Positions 1 to 8,619 of a stretch of 64,000 nt of DNA are shown here, piece after piece. The first letter of the stretch is position 1, and each line of letters begins with the position of its first letter. Under the pieces are notes generated by a model. The model had not been told where the DNA came from. It ran no database searches and saw only the letters and a list, made by a program, of their open reading frames with translations. Source of the DNA: Oscillospiraceae bacterium (GTDB lineage: Bacteria; Bacillota; Clostridia; Oscillospirales; Oscillospiraceae); NCBI GenBank assembly GCA_017434755.1, contig JAFRER010000015.1, positions 62,001-126,000 of the forward strand, written 5' to 3'. A program made the translations under genes and the position numbers.

Positions 1-412
1 CGGGGTTTTCCGAGAGATAACCGTACGCCGCATGGATCCGCTGGCTCAGGGCTCCGCTCGGCTGGGTACCGTTCACCTTGGCACCGAGCACGATGATGCA
101 GTCAAGATCTGCCGGAGGTTTACCCGATGCGGCAGATGCTATAAAACCCTGCACCACTGCAAAGAGCAGGAGAGCAATGACTATCAGGATCAGACAGACG
201 GTGATCGCCCATTTCGGAAGCGGTACGGGTTTTCCTGTTTTGATGGATCTGTTCACAACGGCCCAGTGAACTGTAAAAAGAACTCCCATCAGCGGCCAGA
301 GCCACAGCAGGGACTGACCGAAACGAACGGCAAAGCCCATGGCGAGGTAATACAGGATGCACAGTATCCCTATTACCAGTATGATGTTGTTAAAGATCTT
401 TCTTGCGCGCAT
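1..412 (-). CDS. DUF218/YdcF-like membrane protein (3' end beyond window)
   Basis: Reading leftwards from an ATG at 412, the frame stays open to the edge and encodes about 137 residues. Two hydrophobic segments (about residues 7-23 and 32-48) and a third near 62-80 are followed by IIVLGAKVNG, the start motif of the DUF218 (YdcF/SanA/ElyC) fold. Members of this family are membrane-anchored and linked to envelope homeostasis, but substrates are poorly known. The ATG shares its A with the stop of the histidine phosphatase gene (TGATG arrangement), so translation is probably coupled. The C-terminal part is missing because of the window edge. Confidence 0.8.
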   Translation of the reverse strand, partial: MRARKIFNNIILVIGILCILYYLAMGFAVRFGQSLLWLWPLMGVLFTVHWAVVNRSIKTGKPVPLPKWAITVCLILIVIALLLFAVVQGFIASAASGKPPADLDCIIVLGAKVNGTQPSGALSQRIHAAYGYLSENP

Positions 413-1041
413 CAGTTCTCCTTCCGCGGGATGTGTTTTTCTCCGGGGATGTCGTTGGCGGGATTGAAGACCTCGCAGGGAACGGAAAAACCGGAGCCGT
501 CGTATTCTGTCATGAAAACGGCACAGTTGCCGATATGCTTTGACCAGTATGCGCCGTCGGAACCGGGAGTGAGGTACTCCAGTATACCCTTCATTGCGAT
601 CGCATGCGTGGATATAAGGATATTCCCGTCAATGCCGCGCAGGCTCTCGATAAACTCCCCTGCTCTTTCCACAACGGAACGCAGAGGTTCCATTCCTGCC
701 GGAGCGGGGATGTTGACGAAGTCACGGAAAAACTCTATCACTTCCGGAGCGGGATCAAACAGATCCATGCCCTCATACGGGCCGTAGTCCATTTCAATGA
801 GCCGGCTATCGGACTCGACCGGTTTCCCGGGAGCGAGCAGTTCGGCAGTTCGGACCGCCCTGATCAGAGGGCTTGAAAAGACCCGGTCAAAAATGATGCC
901 CATGCGGACGAACAGGGCTGCGGTTTCCTCAGCCTGAGAGATGCCTGCGGCATTAAGAGGGAGGTCCGATCTGCCCTGCAGGACCTTGCGGCTGTTCATC
1001 TCGGTCTGACCGTGCCGGATTATATAGATTCGGGAACTCAA
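412..1041 (-). CDS. histidine phosphatase family protein
   Basis: A 209-residue protein of the phosphoglycerate mutase-like superfamily. The phospho-accepting motif IIRHGQTEMN lies at residues 7-16, and a second His occurs in STHAIAMKG at about residue 144. Family members dephosphorylate small phosphorylated metabolites; the substrate cannot be read from sequence. The start is a TTG at 1041, supported by AAAAGGAG 8 nt upstream; this sits 4 nt after the stop of the MBL gene and inside its last codons, so the two are one operon, with the DUF218 gene overlapping at the 3' end. Confidence 0.85.
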   Translation of the reverse strand: MSSRIYIIRHGQTEMNSRKVLQGRSDLPLNAAGISQAEETAALFVRMGIIFDRVFSSPLIRAVRTAELLAPGKPVESDSRLIEMDYGPYEGMDLFDPAPEVIEFFRDFVNIPAPAGMEPLRSVVERAGEFIESLRGIDGNILISTHAIAMKGILEYLTPGSDGAYWSKHIGNCAVFMTEYDGSGFSVPCEVFNPANDIPGEKHIPRKEN

Positions 1042-1045
1042 AGTA

Positions 1046-1924
1046 TCAGCTCCTTTTCCAGAGCAGCCTGCCGTCTTCGAATACCGCAGAGAGATCTCCT
1101 CTGTCCTTGAGCCAGCTCAGATAGGATCTCACTGTGCTGCCAACAAGGACATACTGCTCAAAGTTCATCGAGAGAGAATACTCTCTGAACAGCATCTGCA
1201 GAAGCTGCTCGAAGCATACAGGTTCCGCACAGTGATTTCTTATTCTTTCAGCTGTTTCGTTCACGGTGTCTATATTGTACTGGGCAAGCGCGCTTATATC
1301 TTCCGCAGCGGCGGCATGGGAAGGAACAAACATAGCGGCATGCATGTTTTTTACCTTTTCGAGCGTGTCAAGATAAGCGGCCACATCAAAGATGAAACCG
1401 ATCCTGTATTTTTCAAGCGTTTCCCTGCTCGAAAGGCAGTCGGCGAGAAAAACAACATCGTCCGGAGTGCGGAAACCGCACATGTCGAAGAAATGACCTG
1501 GGAGAGGTATGAGCTCAAATCCGTCGGGAAGAGATTCGGGCGTGAGGATCTGAGCATCGCTCTCCTGAGCCATGAGAAACTTGTGGCGCAGTTCTTTGAC
1601 AGGATATCCCCCGTAGAGGAATGCGGTCTCAAGAATGGGATGGACCGTGAAATCGCGCTCGATGCCGGGGGCGTATATGCGGCAGCCGGTCTGGTTCTGA
1701 AGATAGCGGTTCCCGCCGATATGATCCGCGTTGGAATGGGTATTGTATATCGCAGAGAGTTTCCAGCCGTTCGCATCAAGGATCTGGCGTATCTTCCTTC
1801 CGGCATCTTTGTCGTTCCCGCTGTCTATCAGACATACTTCGGAATCGGTGAGACGCACCAGCCCTATTTTAGCAGGGCTCTGGATATAATACGTGCGGTC
1901 TGAGACCTGTATGAGTTCGAACAT
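1046..1924 (-). CDS. MBL-fold metallo-hydrolase
   Basis: A 292-residue metallo-beta-lactamase fold protein. The metal-binding motif HSNADHIGG is at about residues 63-71, further conserved elements are PLPGHFFDM and LADCLSS. It is a glyoxalase II-like hydrolase by family; substrate unknown. A GGAGGTG ribosome binding site precedes the ATG. It heads a leftward operon with the histidine phosphatase and the DUF218 protein. The C-terminal 80 residues, beyond the MBL core, look helical and could be a winged-helix-type tail as seen in some MBL proteins. Confidence 0.85.
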   Translation of the reverse strand: MFELIQVSDRTYYIQSPAKIGLVRLTDSEVCLIDSGNDKDAGRKIRQILDANGWKLSAIYNTHSNADHIGGNRYLQNQTGCRIYAPGIERDFTVHPILETAFLYGGYPVKELRHKFLMAQESDAQILTPESLPDGFELIPLPGHFFDMCGFRTPDDVVFLADCLSSRETLEKYRIGFIFDVAAYLDTLEKVKNMHAAMFVPSHAAAAEDISALAQYNIDTVNETAERIRNHCAEPVCFEQLLQMLFREYSLSMNFEQYVLVGSTVRSYLSWLKDRGDLSAVFEDGRLLWKRS

Positions 1925-2000
1925 GGCGGCACCTCCGTACTGTAAAGATGTGACATGTGGCTATCATACGACAAGGGGGCCTTTAAATCAAGAAAATCAA

Positions 2001-2029
2001 TTGACAGGCAGGAGCGCATGAATTAGAAT
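2001..2029 (+). promoter_or_regulatory. promoter for the PrsW-like gene
   Basis: TTGACA at 2001-2006, a 17-nt spacer and TAGAAT at 2024-2029. It lies about 30 nt upstream of the PrsW-like start codon. Confidence 0.7.
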
Positions 2030-2056
2030 TTTTCAATAATAAGAGGTGATATCTGT

Positions 2057-2779
2057 ATGTTTTATCTGCTCCCGCTTTTTCTGACCCCAAGCGCGCTTCT
2101 GATAGCCGCGGCTATAATACCAGCAATTATTCTGCTGATATATGTCTACAGAATGGACAGGCTTGAAAAAGAGCCCTGGTCGATGATATGGCGTCTGGGA
2201 CTTTTCGGTGCGATCTCGACGGCACTCGCCCAGATCACCGAAAGCATAGGGGTCGCGGGTCTGCCGTATATTGTTCAGGCAGGAGGGAAAGCTTACTATC
2301 TGATCCTGTGCTTCGTGATCATCGGTCTGTCGGAAGAGGGATTCAAATACCTGATACTGAAGCGGCGCACCTGGAGATCCCCGGAGTTCAACTGCCGCTT
2401 TGACGGGATCGTTTATGCCTGTGCGGTGAGCCTCGGCTTTTCTCTCTGGGAGAACGTCCTGTATGTGATGACCTACGGTTTTGGCACTGCGATTATAAGG
2501 GCGATCACGGCGATACCGGGCCACGCCTGCTTCGGCGTATTCATGGGTGCTTTCTACGGCGCTGCAAAACGGTTTGAAGCAAACAGAGACATTGCCGGTT
2601 CCAAAAGATGCAGAGTACTTGCGGTCATTGTTCCGGTCCTGCTGCACGGTACATATGACTACCTTGCCATGAGGAATCAGGACGGACTTCTGCTGGTGTT
2701 CGTTGCTTTCATAGCCGCCATGTTCTTCGTTGCATACAGGACCGTCAAAAAGATCTCCAATACCGATACCTATATCTGA
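2057..2779 (+). CDS. PrsW family intramembrane metalloprotease
   Basis: A 240-residue multi-pass membrane protein. It carries the family's conserved blocks: DRLEKEPW after the first membrane helix (residues 34-41), the paired glutamates EEGFKY at 93-98, WEN at 131-133, GHACFG with His156, and HGTYDY with His197. In Bacillus, PrsW makes the first cut in the RsiW anti-sigma factor; related proteins are broader CPBP/PrsW-clan proteases whose targets are unknown. No anti-sigma factor gene is adjacent, so the substrate must lie elsewhere. It has its own promoter and appears monocistronic. Confidence 0.85.
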   Translation: MFYLLPLFLTPSALLIAAAIIPAIILLIYVYRMDRLEKEPWSMIWRLGLFGAISTALAQITESIGVAGLPYIVQAGGKAYYLILCFVIIGLSEEGFKYLILKRRTWRSPEFNCRFDGIVYACAVSLGFSLWENVLYVMTYGFGTAIIRAITAIPGHACFGVFMGAFYGAAKRFEANRDIAGSKRCRVLAVIVPVLLHGTYDYLAMRNQDGLLLVFVAFIAAMFFVAYRTVKKISNTDTYI

Positions 2780-2824
2780 TCGGCAAGCGATTCCGTGCAG
2801 GCAGACCCCGTGCCGGTCAGAATG

Positions 2825-2853
2825 TTGAAAACCGAACATTTTTGTGCTATTTT
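2825..2853 (+). promoter_or_regulatory. promoter for the DUF488 gene
   Basis: TTGAAA at 2825-2830, 17-nt spacer, TATTTT at 2848-2853, about 34 nt ahead of the start codon. Confidence 0.55.
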
Positions 2854-2886
2854 ATTTAAAAAAATCAAAAACAAAGGGAAATAGTT

Positions 2887-3516
2887 ATGGGATCTTTGTT
2901 ATACACAATAGGATATGCGGGGTACCCGGACATCGGCGGATTCATCGCAGAACTGAAAGAATACGGGATCACCACGCTGATCGATATCAGAAAAAGGCCG
3001 TATCAGGCATATTTTGAGCAGTATGAGGAGAATACTCTCCGGAATGCTCTTACAAGAGAAGATCTGGCATACATAAGATTTGAAGGCAATTTCGGAATGG
3101 GATATGACGAGGAAGATGACGAAGAGCCGGAAAAACCTGTTGATTATGAGGAGATCGCAAAAACGGAAGAATTCGGAAAAGGAGTTTCGAGACTTCGGTA
3201 TGGTATCGAAAAAGGACTGGTCCCTGTAATAATGGGGGAAGCGACCGATCCGGCAATGTGTGCCAGAGGGCTTCTGATAGCAAGGGCACTCAGCGGGATG
3301 GGCTATACTGTAAAGCATATACTGCCCGGCGGTATAAAAGACCATTCTGAGCTTGAAAAGGAAATACGAGAATTTACGAAAAAGGATATCGGAACGGAAC
3401 GGACCGGGGAATACCAGCTGTCTCTGATATCTCCGGACAACAATGCCTCTTCGCCGCTCAGCGATGAGGAACTTCTCGCAGAAGGCTACAGGAGACTGGG
3501 CAGACAGCTGTTCTGA
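2887..3516 (+). CDS. DUF488 domain-containing protein
   Basis: A 209-residue cytoplasmic protein. The family signature YTIGYAGY opens the protein (residues 6-13), followed by TLIDIRKRPY (about 35-44). A further conserved block, PVIMGEATDPAMCARGLLIA, matches the DUF488 pattern of a Cys in the second half. The biochemical role of the family is not established. A short acidic insertion, EEDDEEPEKP, splits the domain and is probably a surface loop. The next gene follows 38 nt later on the same strand and may be co-transcribed. Confidence 0.85.
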   Translation: MGSLLYTIGYAGYPDIGGFIAELKEYGITTLIDIRKRPYQAYFEQYEENTLRNALTREDLAYIRFEGNFGMGYDEEDDEEPEKPVDYEEIAKTEEFGKGVSRLRYGIEKGLVPVIMGEATDPAMCARGLLIARALSGMGYTVKHILPGGIKDHSELEKEIREFTKKDIGTERTGEYQLSLISPDNNASSPLSDEELLAEGYRRLGRQLF

Positions 3517-3554
3517 TCTGTCAGTCAGGAAAAAGAAAGGATATTGGTGGCAAA

Positions 3555-4631
3555 ATGAAAAAAGTACTGAAAATACTCCTGATCATAATACTGATCGTCA
3601 TAATTGCCGTCGGAGGGTTGCTCGGCTATTTTTCAGCAACGGAATACAGGCCGGCAGATGTCATAGAAGCAGAGAATGTGAAAGATGCCGCATCGGATGA
3701 ACTTTCCGTTCCTGCCGAGGGCCGTGATCTGAAAATACTCAGCTGGAATATCGGTTATGCGGGGCTCGGCGCGGGTTCGGATTTCATTATGGATGGCGGC
3801 ACGCACGCCAGAGCTGCAGATGAAGCGACTGTTAATAAGTATCTGGATGGAATTGCTGCAGTGTGCGCAGGAGAGTATGATCTCATCATGCTCCAGGAAG
3901 TGGATACCAAGTCCGCGCGCACGTTCAAGATCGATGAAAAAGAAGCGCTGGGTACCGGAGACGCGGTCTTTGCACTGAATTATTCCTGCCCATTTGTTCC
4001 TAACCCCAGCACAATCGTGACGGATCCCATCGGAATGGTGAACAGCGGTCTGCTCACTTGCTCAAATTTCAATATAGGGAAAGCGGACCGCATCTCCCTT
4101 CCGTGCCCCTTCTCGTGGCCGCTGAGGACCGTCAATCTCAAACGTTGTCTGCTTGTGAGCTATATACCGGTCGAGGGAAGCGACAAACAGCTTGTTCTGG
4201 TGAATCTGCACCTTGAGGCATATGACAGCGGAGAGGGCAAAATAGCGCAGACAAAACAGCTCCGCGAGTTCATACAGAACGAGTATGAAAAGGGGAACTA
4301 TGTTATTGCGGGAGGGGATTTCAACCAGGTGTTCCCCGGAAGCCTGGAGATCTATCCCAACGAACATCCGGAGCTCTGGATGCCGGGCGAACTGGATGAA
4401 AGCTTTCTCCCGGAAGGTGAGGGATGGAAGTTCGCATATGATTCCGAAACACCTACCTGCAGACTGCTGAACCAGCCCTATGACCCGTCGGATACGGAGA
4501 ACACGCAGTATTATGTGATCGACGGATTCATCCTTTCGCCGAACGTGGAGCTGATCTCAGCGGAGAGCATCGATCTCGGTTTTGCGGACTCAGATCACAA
4601 TCCCGTCTGCATTGATGTTACGCTTAAATAA
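3555..4631 (+). CDS. membrane-anchored endonuclease/exonuclease/phosphatase family protein
   Basis: A 358-residue protein with an N-terminal membrane anchor or uncleaved signal (residues 5-27) and an extracytoplasmic catalytic domain of the DNase I/AP endonuclease/inositol phosphatase fold. The expected active-site blocks are present in order: LSWNIGYAG, IMLQEVD, NLHLEAY, AGGDFNQ and the closing SDHNPVCID. Substrate could be nucleic acid or a phosphodiester/phospholipid; sequence does not decide. It is followed at once by a strong terminator, so it ends its transcript. Confidence 0.85.
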   Translation: MKKVLKILLIIILIVIIAVGGLLGYFSATEYRPADVIEAENVKDAASDELSVPAEGRDLKILSWNIGYAGLGAGSDFIMDGGTHARAADEATVNKYLDGIAAVCAGEYDLIMLQEVDTKSARTFKIDEKEALGTGDAVFALNYSCPFVPNPSTIVTDPIGMVNSGLLTCSNFNIGKADRISLPCPFSWPLRTVNLKRCLLVSYIPVEGSDKQLVLVNLHLEAYDSGEGKIAQTKQLREFIQNEYEKGNYVIAGGDFNQVFPGSLEIYPNEHPELWMPGELDESFLPEGEGWKFAYDSETPTCRLLNQPYDPSDTENTQYYVIDGFILSPNVELISAESIDLGFADSDHNPVCIDVTLK

Positions 4632-4650
4632 CCATTGAATAATAAAGAAC

Positions 4651-4682
4651 AAGGGCGACGGCTTGATGCCATCGCCCTTTGT
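4651..4682. terminator. intrinsic terminator between convergent genes
   Basis: Twelve-base arms 4651-4662 and 4668-4679 (one mismatch) with a five-base loop and a following T-rich stretch. It lies between convergent genes and could serve both. Confidence 0.8.
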
Positions 4683-4705
4683 TCTGTGTATAAAACTGTT
4701 TGATC

Positions 4706-5080
4706 TCAGGCTTTCCAGAGACTGTGGAGATTGCAGTAGGCATATACGGCCTCGACCTCGTCGCCGTCACAGATGGAGAAGCAGACCTTGGGTTCATCAC
4801 CGGGCTGCAGGGCCTTGCGCTGGTTGCCGCTCTTTGTCTGCAGAGAGACCCACTCAATGTAATGCTCGGGGACCATTGGGTGAGCGACCGAACCGACGGT
4901 GACAAACACCTTTCCGTCTTTTACTTCATATACCGGAACATGCTTTTCAATGGAAGCGTCGGTAGTGCCGGGGATGATCTCTTTCATGGGTTTTCCGCAA
5001 CACATGACGGGCACACCGGTCTTCTTTACGATGGCTATGATCTGCCCGCAGTTTTCGCACTGATAAAACTTCATTTCCAT
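4706..5080 (-). CDS. dfx: desulfoferrodoxin (superoxide reductase)
   Basis: A 124-residue two-domain protein that reduces superoxide to peroxide in anaerobes. The N-terminal desulforedoxin-like FeCys4 centre is intact: Cys8, Cys11, Cys27, Cys28. The superoxide reductase centre has four His and one Cys at His47, His67, His73, Cys116 and His119, in the family's usual motifs (EKHVP, HPM, EHYIEW, CNLH). Length equals the usual two-iron class. A GGAGGAATAAAACC spacer precedes the ATG. It lies 42 nt downstream of the CoA-transferase gene on the same strand, so read-through is possible. Confidence 0.95.
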   Translation of the reverse strand: MEMKFYQCENCGQIIAIVKKTGVPVMCCGKPMKEIIPGTTDASIEKHVPVYEVKDGKVFVTVGSVAHPMVPEHYIEWVSLQTKSGNQRKALQPGDEPKVCFSICDGDEVEAVYAYCNLHSLWKA

Positions 5081-5122
5081 GGTTTTATTCCTCCGTTTTG
5101 TAAATTTGATACTTGCAGATAC

Positions 5123-6430
5123 TCAGATCATGATCCCGCGTTTTCTGGCTTCAAAAGTCAGCTCGTCCCTGAAATCCGGATGAGCGATGGCGATGAGCTG
5201 CTTTGTCCTGCTCGCGAGAGACTGACCTCTCAGATGGGCGACGCCGAACTCGGTAACGACATAGTCGACATCGTTTTTGCTGGTGGTAACGATTGCGCCG
5301 GGCGTCAGGATGGGCTTGATCTTGCTGATAGTCCCCCCCTTTGCGGTGGACGGGAAAGCGATAAAGCTTTTGCCGCCTTTGGACTGGCAGGCTCCGCGAA
5401 CATAGTCCACCTGACCGCCGGATCCGGAGACGTGCTTCGTGCCGATGGATTCCGCACAGACCTGTCCCCAGAAGTCCACTTCAAGGGCGGCGTTGATGGA
5501 GATCATGTTGTCGTTCAGGCAGATCACAGCCGGGTCATTTACATAGTCGACGGGAAGTATCTCGATTGCGGGGTTGTCATCCACGTAATCGTATATCCTC
5601 TGGGACCCGAAAGCAAAAGTGGTGACGCTGCGGTATCTGTGGGTCTGCTTTTTGGAATTATTGACTGCACCGCAGTTAATGAGCTCCACCATGGAATCCG
5701 TGAACATCTCCGTGTGGATGCCGAGATCGTGCTTGCTCTTCAGTGCCGCACCCACAGCGTCGGGAATGGCACCGATGCCGAGCTGGATGCAGGCTCCGTC
5801 CGGGATCATTTCAGCTATATAACCGCCGATAATGGTGCTGGTCTCATCGAGCTTTGCGGGCGGAAGCACCGGAAGGGCGTAGTCTGTCTCATAAAGTGCG
5901 TCGACCCGGCTGATATGGATCTGACTGCCGCGTACCGCTCTCGGCAGCTGCCGGTTGATCTCGAGGTACACCCGTTTTGTTTTATCAAGAAGGGCCTCGG
6001 CATAGGAATTGGTGCAGGAGAGCGAGAAATAGCCGTGGCTGTCCATCGGAGAGACGGAAATCGCCACAGTGTCGTAATCCCAGCTGCTGCGAATGTGGGA
6101 GGGCATGTCTCTGTAATAGCCGGGGACGACATCCGCATAGCCGCCGTTCACGGCTTTCCGGGAACCGGCAGATGAAAACCAGGAGATCCCGTTGATCTTG
6201 CCGTTCAGAGAATCGTCCTCATAGAACGCGTAGGGATATGAATCAAGCATCGTTTGTACCCAAACGCCGGAGAGCTCTCCCTTCTTCGCACGGTCGGAAA
6301 CGGCATTTATGAAGTCTTTCGGCTGCGAGATGGCATTGTCCATCCCGATGAGCCAGCCGCTTTCCACCCGCGAGGCGAGTTCAGCCGCGGATGTGAGTTT
6401 TTCATTATAAAGAGCATGGATATCTTTCAT
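5123..6430 (-). CDS. acetyl-CoA hydrolase/transferase family CoA-transferase
   Basis: A 435-residue class I CoA-transferase of the acetate/butyrate/4-hydroxybutyrate type. The presumed catalytic Glu lies in IHTEMFTD, and the C-terminal SGSGGQVDYVRGA and VTEFGVAHLRG blocks are typical. In fermenting Clostridia such enzymes exchange CoA between butyryl-CoA or 4-hydroxybutyryl-CoA and acetate; which acyl group is used here cannot be read. An upstream in-frame codon at 6478 is less likely than the ATG at 6430, which has AAAGGAAG spaced correctly. A consensus promoter lies about 65 nt upstream. Confidence 0.85.
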   Translation of the reverse strand: MKDIHALYNEKLTSAAELASRVESGWLIGMDNAISQPKDFINAVSDRAKKGELSGVWVQTMLDSYPYAFYEDDSLNGKINGISWFSSAGSRKAVNGGYADVVPGYYRDMPSHIRSSWDYDTVAISVSPMDSHGYFSLSCTNSYAEALLDKTKRVYLEINRQLPRAVRGSQIHISRVDALYETDYALPVLPPAKLDETSTIIGGYIAEMIPDGACIQLGIGAIPDAVGAALKSKHDLGIHTEMFTDSMVELINCGAVNNSKKQTHRYRSVTTFAFGSQRIYDYVDDNPAIEILPVDYVNDPAVICLNDNMISINAALEVDFWGQVCAESIGTKHVSGSGGQVDYVRGACQSKGGKSFIAFPSTAKGGTISKIKPILTPGAIVTTSKNDVDYVVTEFGVAHLRGQSLASRTKQLIAIAHPDFRDELTFEARKRGIMI

Positions 6431-6492
6431 AAACATCTTCCTTTTCTCTGGAATATGCAGAAAATGCAGTCTGCACACATAAAACCAAATTT

Positions 6493-6521
6493 ATGATAAT
6501 GATTGCAAAAGGGCAAGTCAA
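6493..6521 (-). promoter_or_regulatory. promoter for the CoA-transferase gene
   Basis: On the minus strand TTGACT (6521-6516), 17-nt spacer, TATCAT (6498-6493). Confidence 0.65.
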
Positions 6522-6774
6522 CGAACAAAGTTCACAAGAATGGTCCGATAAATTTGGGCATTATTTCGAGGGATTCAGCAAAAAATCGCAGTTTTGCAGA
6601 AAAACATCAGAATTTCAGATAATATTGATTTGAATTAGCTATTATTTTGTTCAGGGAAAAAGCCGCAAAAGCCCTATTTTCAGAACTTTTCGGCACATAA
6701 ACCCTGAAAGCGGCGAAATACTTAAATAATTAATAATAAAATGTTGTTCAATCATACAAAAATGCATAAAAACG

Positions 6775-6803
6775 TTGACTGTTCAAGGGTTTTCGTGTTA
6801 ATG
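6775..6803 (+). promoter_or_regulatory. promoter for the HPr-like gene
   Basis: TTGACT at 6775-6780, 17-nt spacer, TTAATG at 6798-6803; the start codon follows 28 nt later. Confidence 0.55.
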
Positions 6804-6831
6804 TCTTGCCATCTTGAGAAAGGAGTATCAT

Positions 6832-7128
6832 ATGACAAGCAAAGAAGTCATCATTGAAAACAAGGTCGGCCTTTATGCCAAGCCTGCCACTCTTTTCGTT
6901 CAGGCGGCAGCCCGTTTTCGCAGCGACATTCTCATAAGCAAAGAAGAGAAGCATGCAAACGCAAAGAGCCTCCTTGGAGTACTCTCACTTGGCATATATA
7001 AGGGAAACAGAATCACCCTTACAGCGAGCGGTGTGGATGAAGAAGCTGCAGTTGATGCTCTCTCTTCTCTGCTCAGTTCGGACTTCACCGAAGAGGATCT
7101 GGCCGAAACCGTAAGGAGTTTTGCCTGA
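6832..7128 (+). CDS. HPr-like protein with Tyr in place of the catalytic His (Crh-like)
   Basis: A 98-residue protein with the complete HPr fold pattern. In HPr the residue phosphorylated by PTS enzyme I is His15 in GLHARPA; here the motif is GLYAKPA with Tyr15. The regulatory serine is kept: Ser46 in AKSLLGVLSLGI, the site used by HPr kinase in Firmicutes. This combination resembles Bacillus Crh (Gln15, Ser46), which cannot carry phosphate to sugars but acts with CcpA. I infer a regulatory rather than transport role. Start chosen at 6832 because AAAGGAG lies 6 nt upstream. Monocistronic, with its own promoter and terminator. Confidence 0.85.
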   Translation: MTSKEVIIENKVGLYAKPATLFVQAAARFRSDILISKEEKHANAKSLLGVLSLGIYKGNRITLTASGVDEEAAVDALSSLLSSDFTEEDLAETVRSFA

Positions 7129-7189
7129 TCATTCATGGCCGGTTCCGAACCGCCACACCCCCGGAAAAAGCCGGGTGCTCCGAATCATC

Positions 7190-7231
7190 ATATCCCGAAA
7201 GCAGAATGATCCGCTTTCGGGATATTTTGTT
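7190..7231 (+). terminator. intrinsic terminator after the HPr-like gene
   Basis: Perfect 13-base arms 7190-7202 and 7213-7225, ten-base loop, followed by TTTGTT. Confidence 0.85.
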
Positions 7232-7305
7232 ATTCGGAGGAGGATACGGTTTTATTCCCGGCTCATTTCTGATATAATCCATAAAAACGGATCAGGGAGG
7301 CAGAA

Positions 7306-8511
7306 ATGGTCAACAACGAATATATAAAACTGGGCAACAGCCCTTCGATCATACGGGATCTGTTCGCGTACGGACTGGAGCAGAAAAAGAAACTCGGAGC
7401 GGAGAACGTTTTTGATTATTCTCTCGGAAATCCGAGCATTCCGGCTCCGAAAGAGGTAAACGAGGCGATAAAGGAGATACTCGATACCGAGGATCCTGTT
7501 AAGGTGCACGGATATTCTTCCGCGGCCGGCTTTGATGAAGCCAGAGAGGCTGTCGCTGCGGACCTCAGCAAAAGGTTCGGCCTTGACGTGAAGGCTAAGG
7601 AGATATTCCTGTCATGCGGCGCTGCGCCGGCTCTGATCTCTATAATCAAGGCACTGTGCATCGGACATGAAAGCGAGATCATGGTCATAGCACCCTTCTT
7701 CCCCGAGTACAGGCCCTTCATTGAATCCAACGGGGCAAAGTGCGTCATCGTTCCTCCGGACATGAAAGATTTCGGAATAAACCTCGAAGCGGCTGAGAAG
7801 CTCGTTTCAAAGAAGACGCAGGGGATAATTGTCAATTCACCCAACAATCCGTCCGGAGCGGTCTATTCGCGGGAAGTGCTCAAAGAGCTCGCCGACATGC
7901 TGAAAAGAAAAAGCGCGGAATTCGGCCATCCCATTTATATCATAGCGGACGAGCCGTACAGAGAGCTTGTATATGACGGCGTTGAGGTACCCTTCATCCC
8001 GACGATCTATAACAATACCGTGGTCTGCTACTCCTATTCAAAGTCGCTTTCGCTGCCGGGCGAACGAATAGGCTATGTATATGTTCCGTCTTTTGCCGAG
8101 GACAGCGAGGATGTGTATTACGCAGTTGCCGGAGCCGCAAGGATCATGGGGCATGTCTGCCCGCCGACCCTGATCCAGAAGGTGATAGCCGCATGTGCGG
8201 ATAAAAGGCCGGATCTGAGAGCCTATGATGAGAACAGAAGGCTGCTGTATGAAAGCCTTTGCGGGATGGGATACGAGTGCGTGAAGCCCGAAGGTGCTTT
8301 CTATCTCTTCGTAAAGGCTCCGAACGGCAATGCAGAGGAGTTTTCGGAAAAAGCAAAGCTTGAGTACAATCTTCTCGTTGTTCCCGCAACCGGTTTCGGA
8401 TGTCCCGGATACCTCAGGCTGAGCTACTGTGTTTCCAAACAGACTATCATCAACAGTCTTCCTGCTTTCAGAGGCATGATGGAAAAACACAGATCCGGGA
8501 TAATCCCCTGA
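7306..8511 (+). CDS. pyridoxal phosphate-dependent aminotransferase, class I/II
   Basis: A 401-residue fold-type I aminotransferase. The PLP-binding lysine is in SYSKSLSLPGERIGYV (about residues 245-260), preceded by the NSPNNPSG and ADEPYRELV blocks. This subgroup is usually annotated as aspartate or aromatic aminotransferase; the exact amino acid donor is not decidable. A GGGAGG ribosome binding site and a TATAAT at 7273-7278 lie just upstream, although no good -35 element matches. No partner pathway genes adjoin it. Confidence 0.85.
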   Translation: MVNNEYIKLGNSPSIIRDLFAYGLEQKKKLGAENVFDYSLGNPSIPAPKEVNEAIKEILDTEDPVKVHGYSSAAGFDEAREAVAADLSKRFGLDVKAKEIFLSCGAAPALISIIKALCIGHESEIMVIAPFFPEYRPFIESNGAKCVIVPPDMKDFGINLEAAEKLVSKKTQGIIVNSPNNPSGAVYSREVLKELADMLKRKSAEFGHPIYIIADEPYRELVYDGVEVPFIPTIYNNTVVCYSYSKSLSLPGERIGYVYVPSFAEDSEDVYYAVAGAARIMGHVCPPTLIQKVIAACADKRPDLRAYDENRRLLYESLCGMGYECVKPEGAFYLFVKAPNGNAEEFSEKAKLEYNLLVVPATGFGCPGYLRLSYCVSKQTIINSLPAFRGMMEKHRSGIIP

Positions 8512-8619
8512 AAAAAGAAAATAGCAAGGCATATTGTTCACATATTGCAGTTTATTTTATCTGCCTGAAGAGTATAATGCTAAACAGAAAGAAGATGTAT
8601 AAAGGAAGGGGGAGAAAGA

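Larger units (their letters stand above)
6431..6831. other. AT-rich divergent intergenic region
   Basis: About 400 bases without a convincing gene between the CoA-transferase (left) and the HPr-like gene (right). It is markedly more AT-rich than its surroundings and holds one promoter at each end, listed separately. No riboswitch or strong hairpin was recognised in the middle part. Confidence 0.6.

Noticed and set aside
4700..6175. A 491-codon open frame on the plus strand
   Set aside because: Antisense to desulfoferrodoxin and the CoA-transferase, both well supported.
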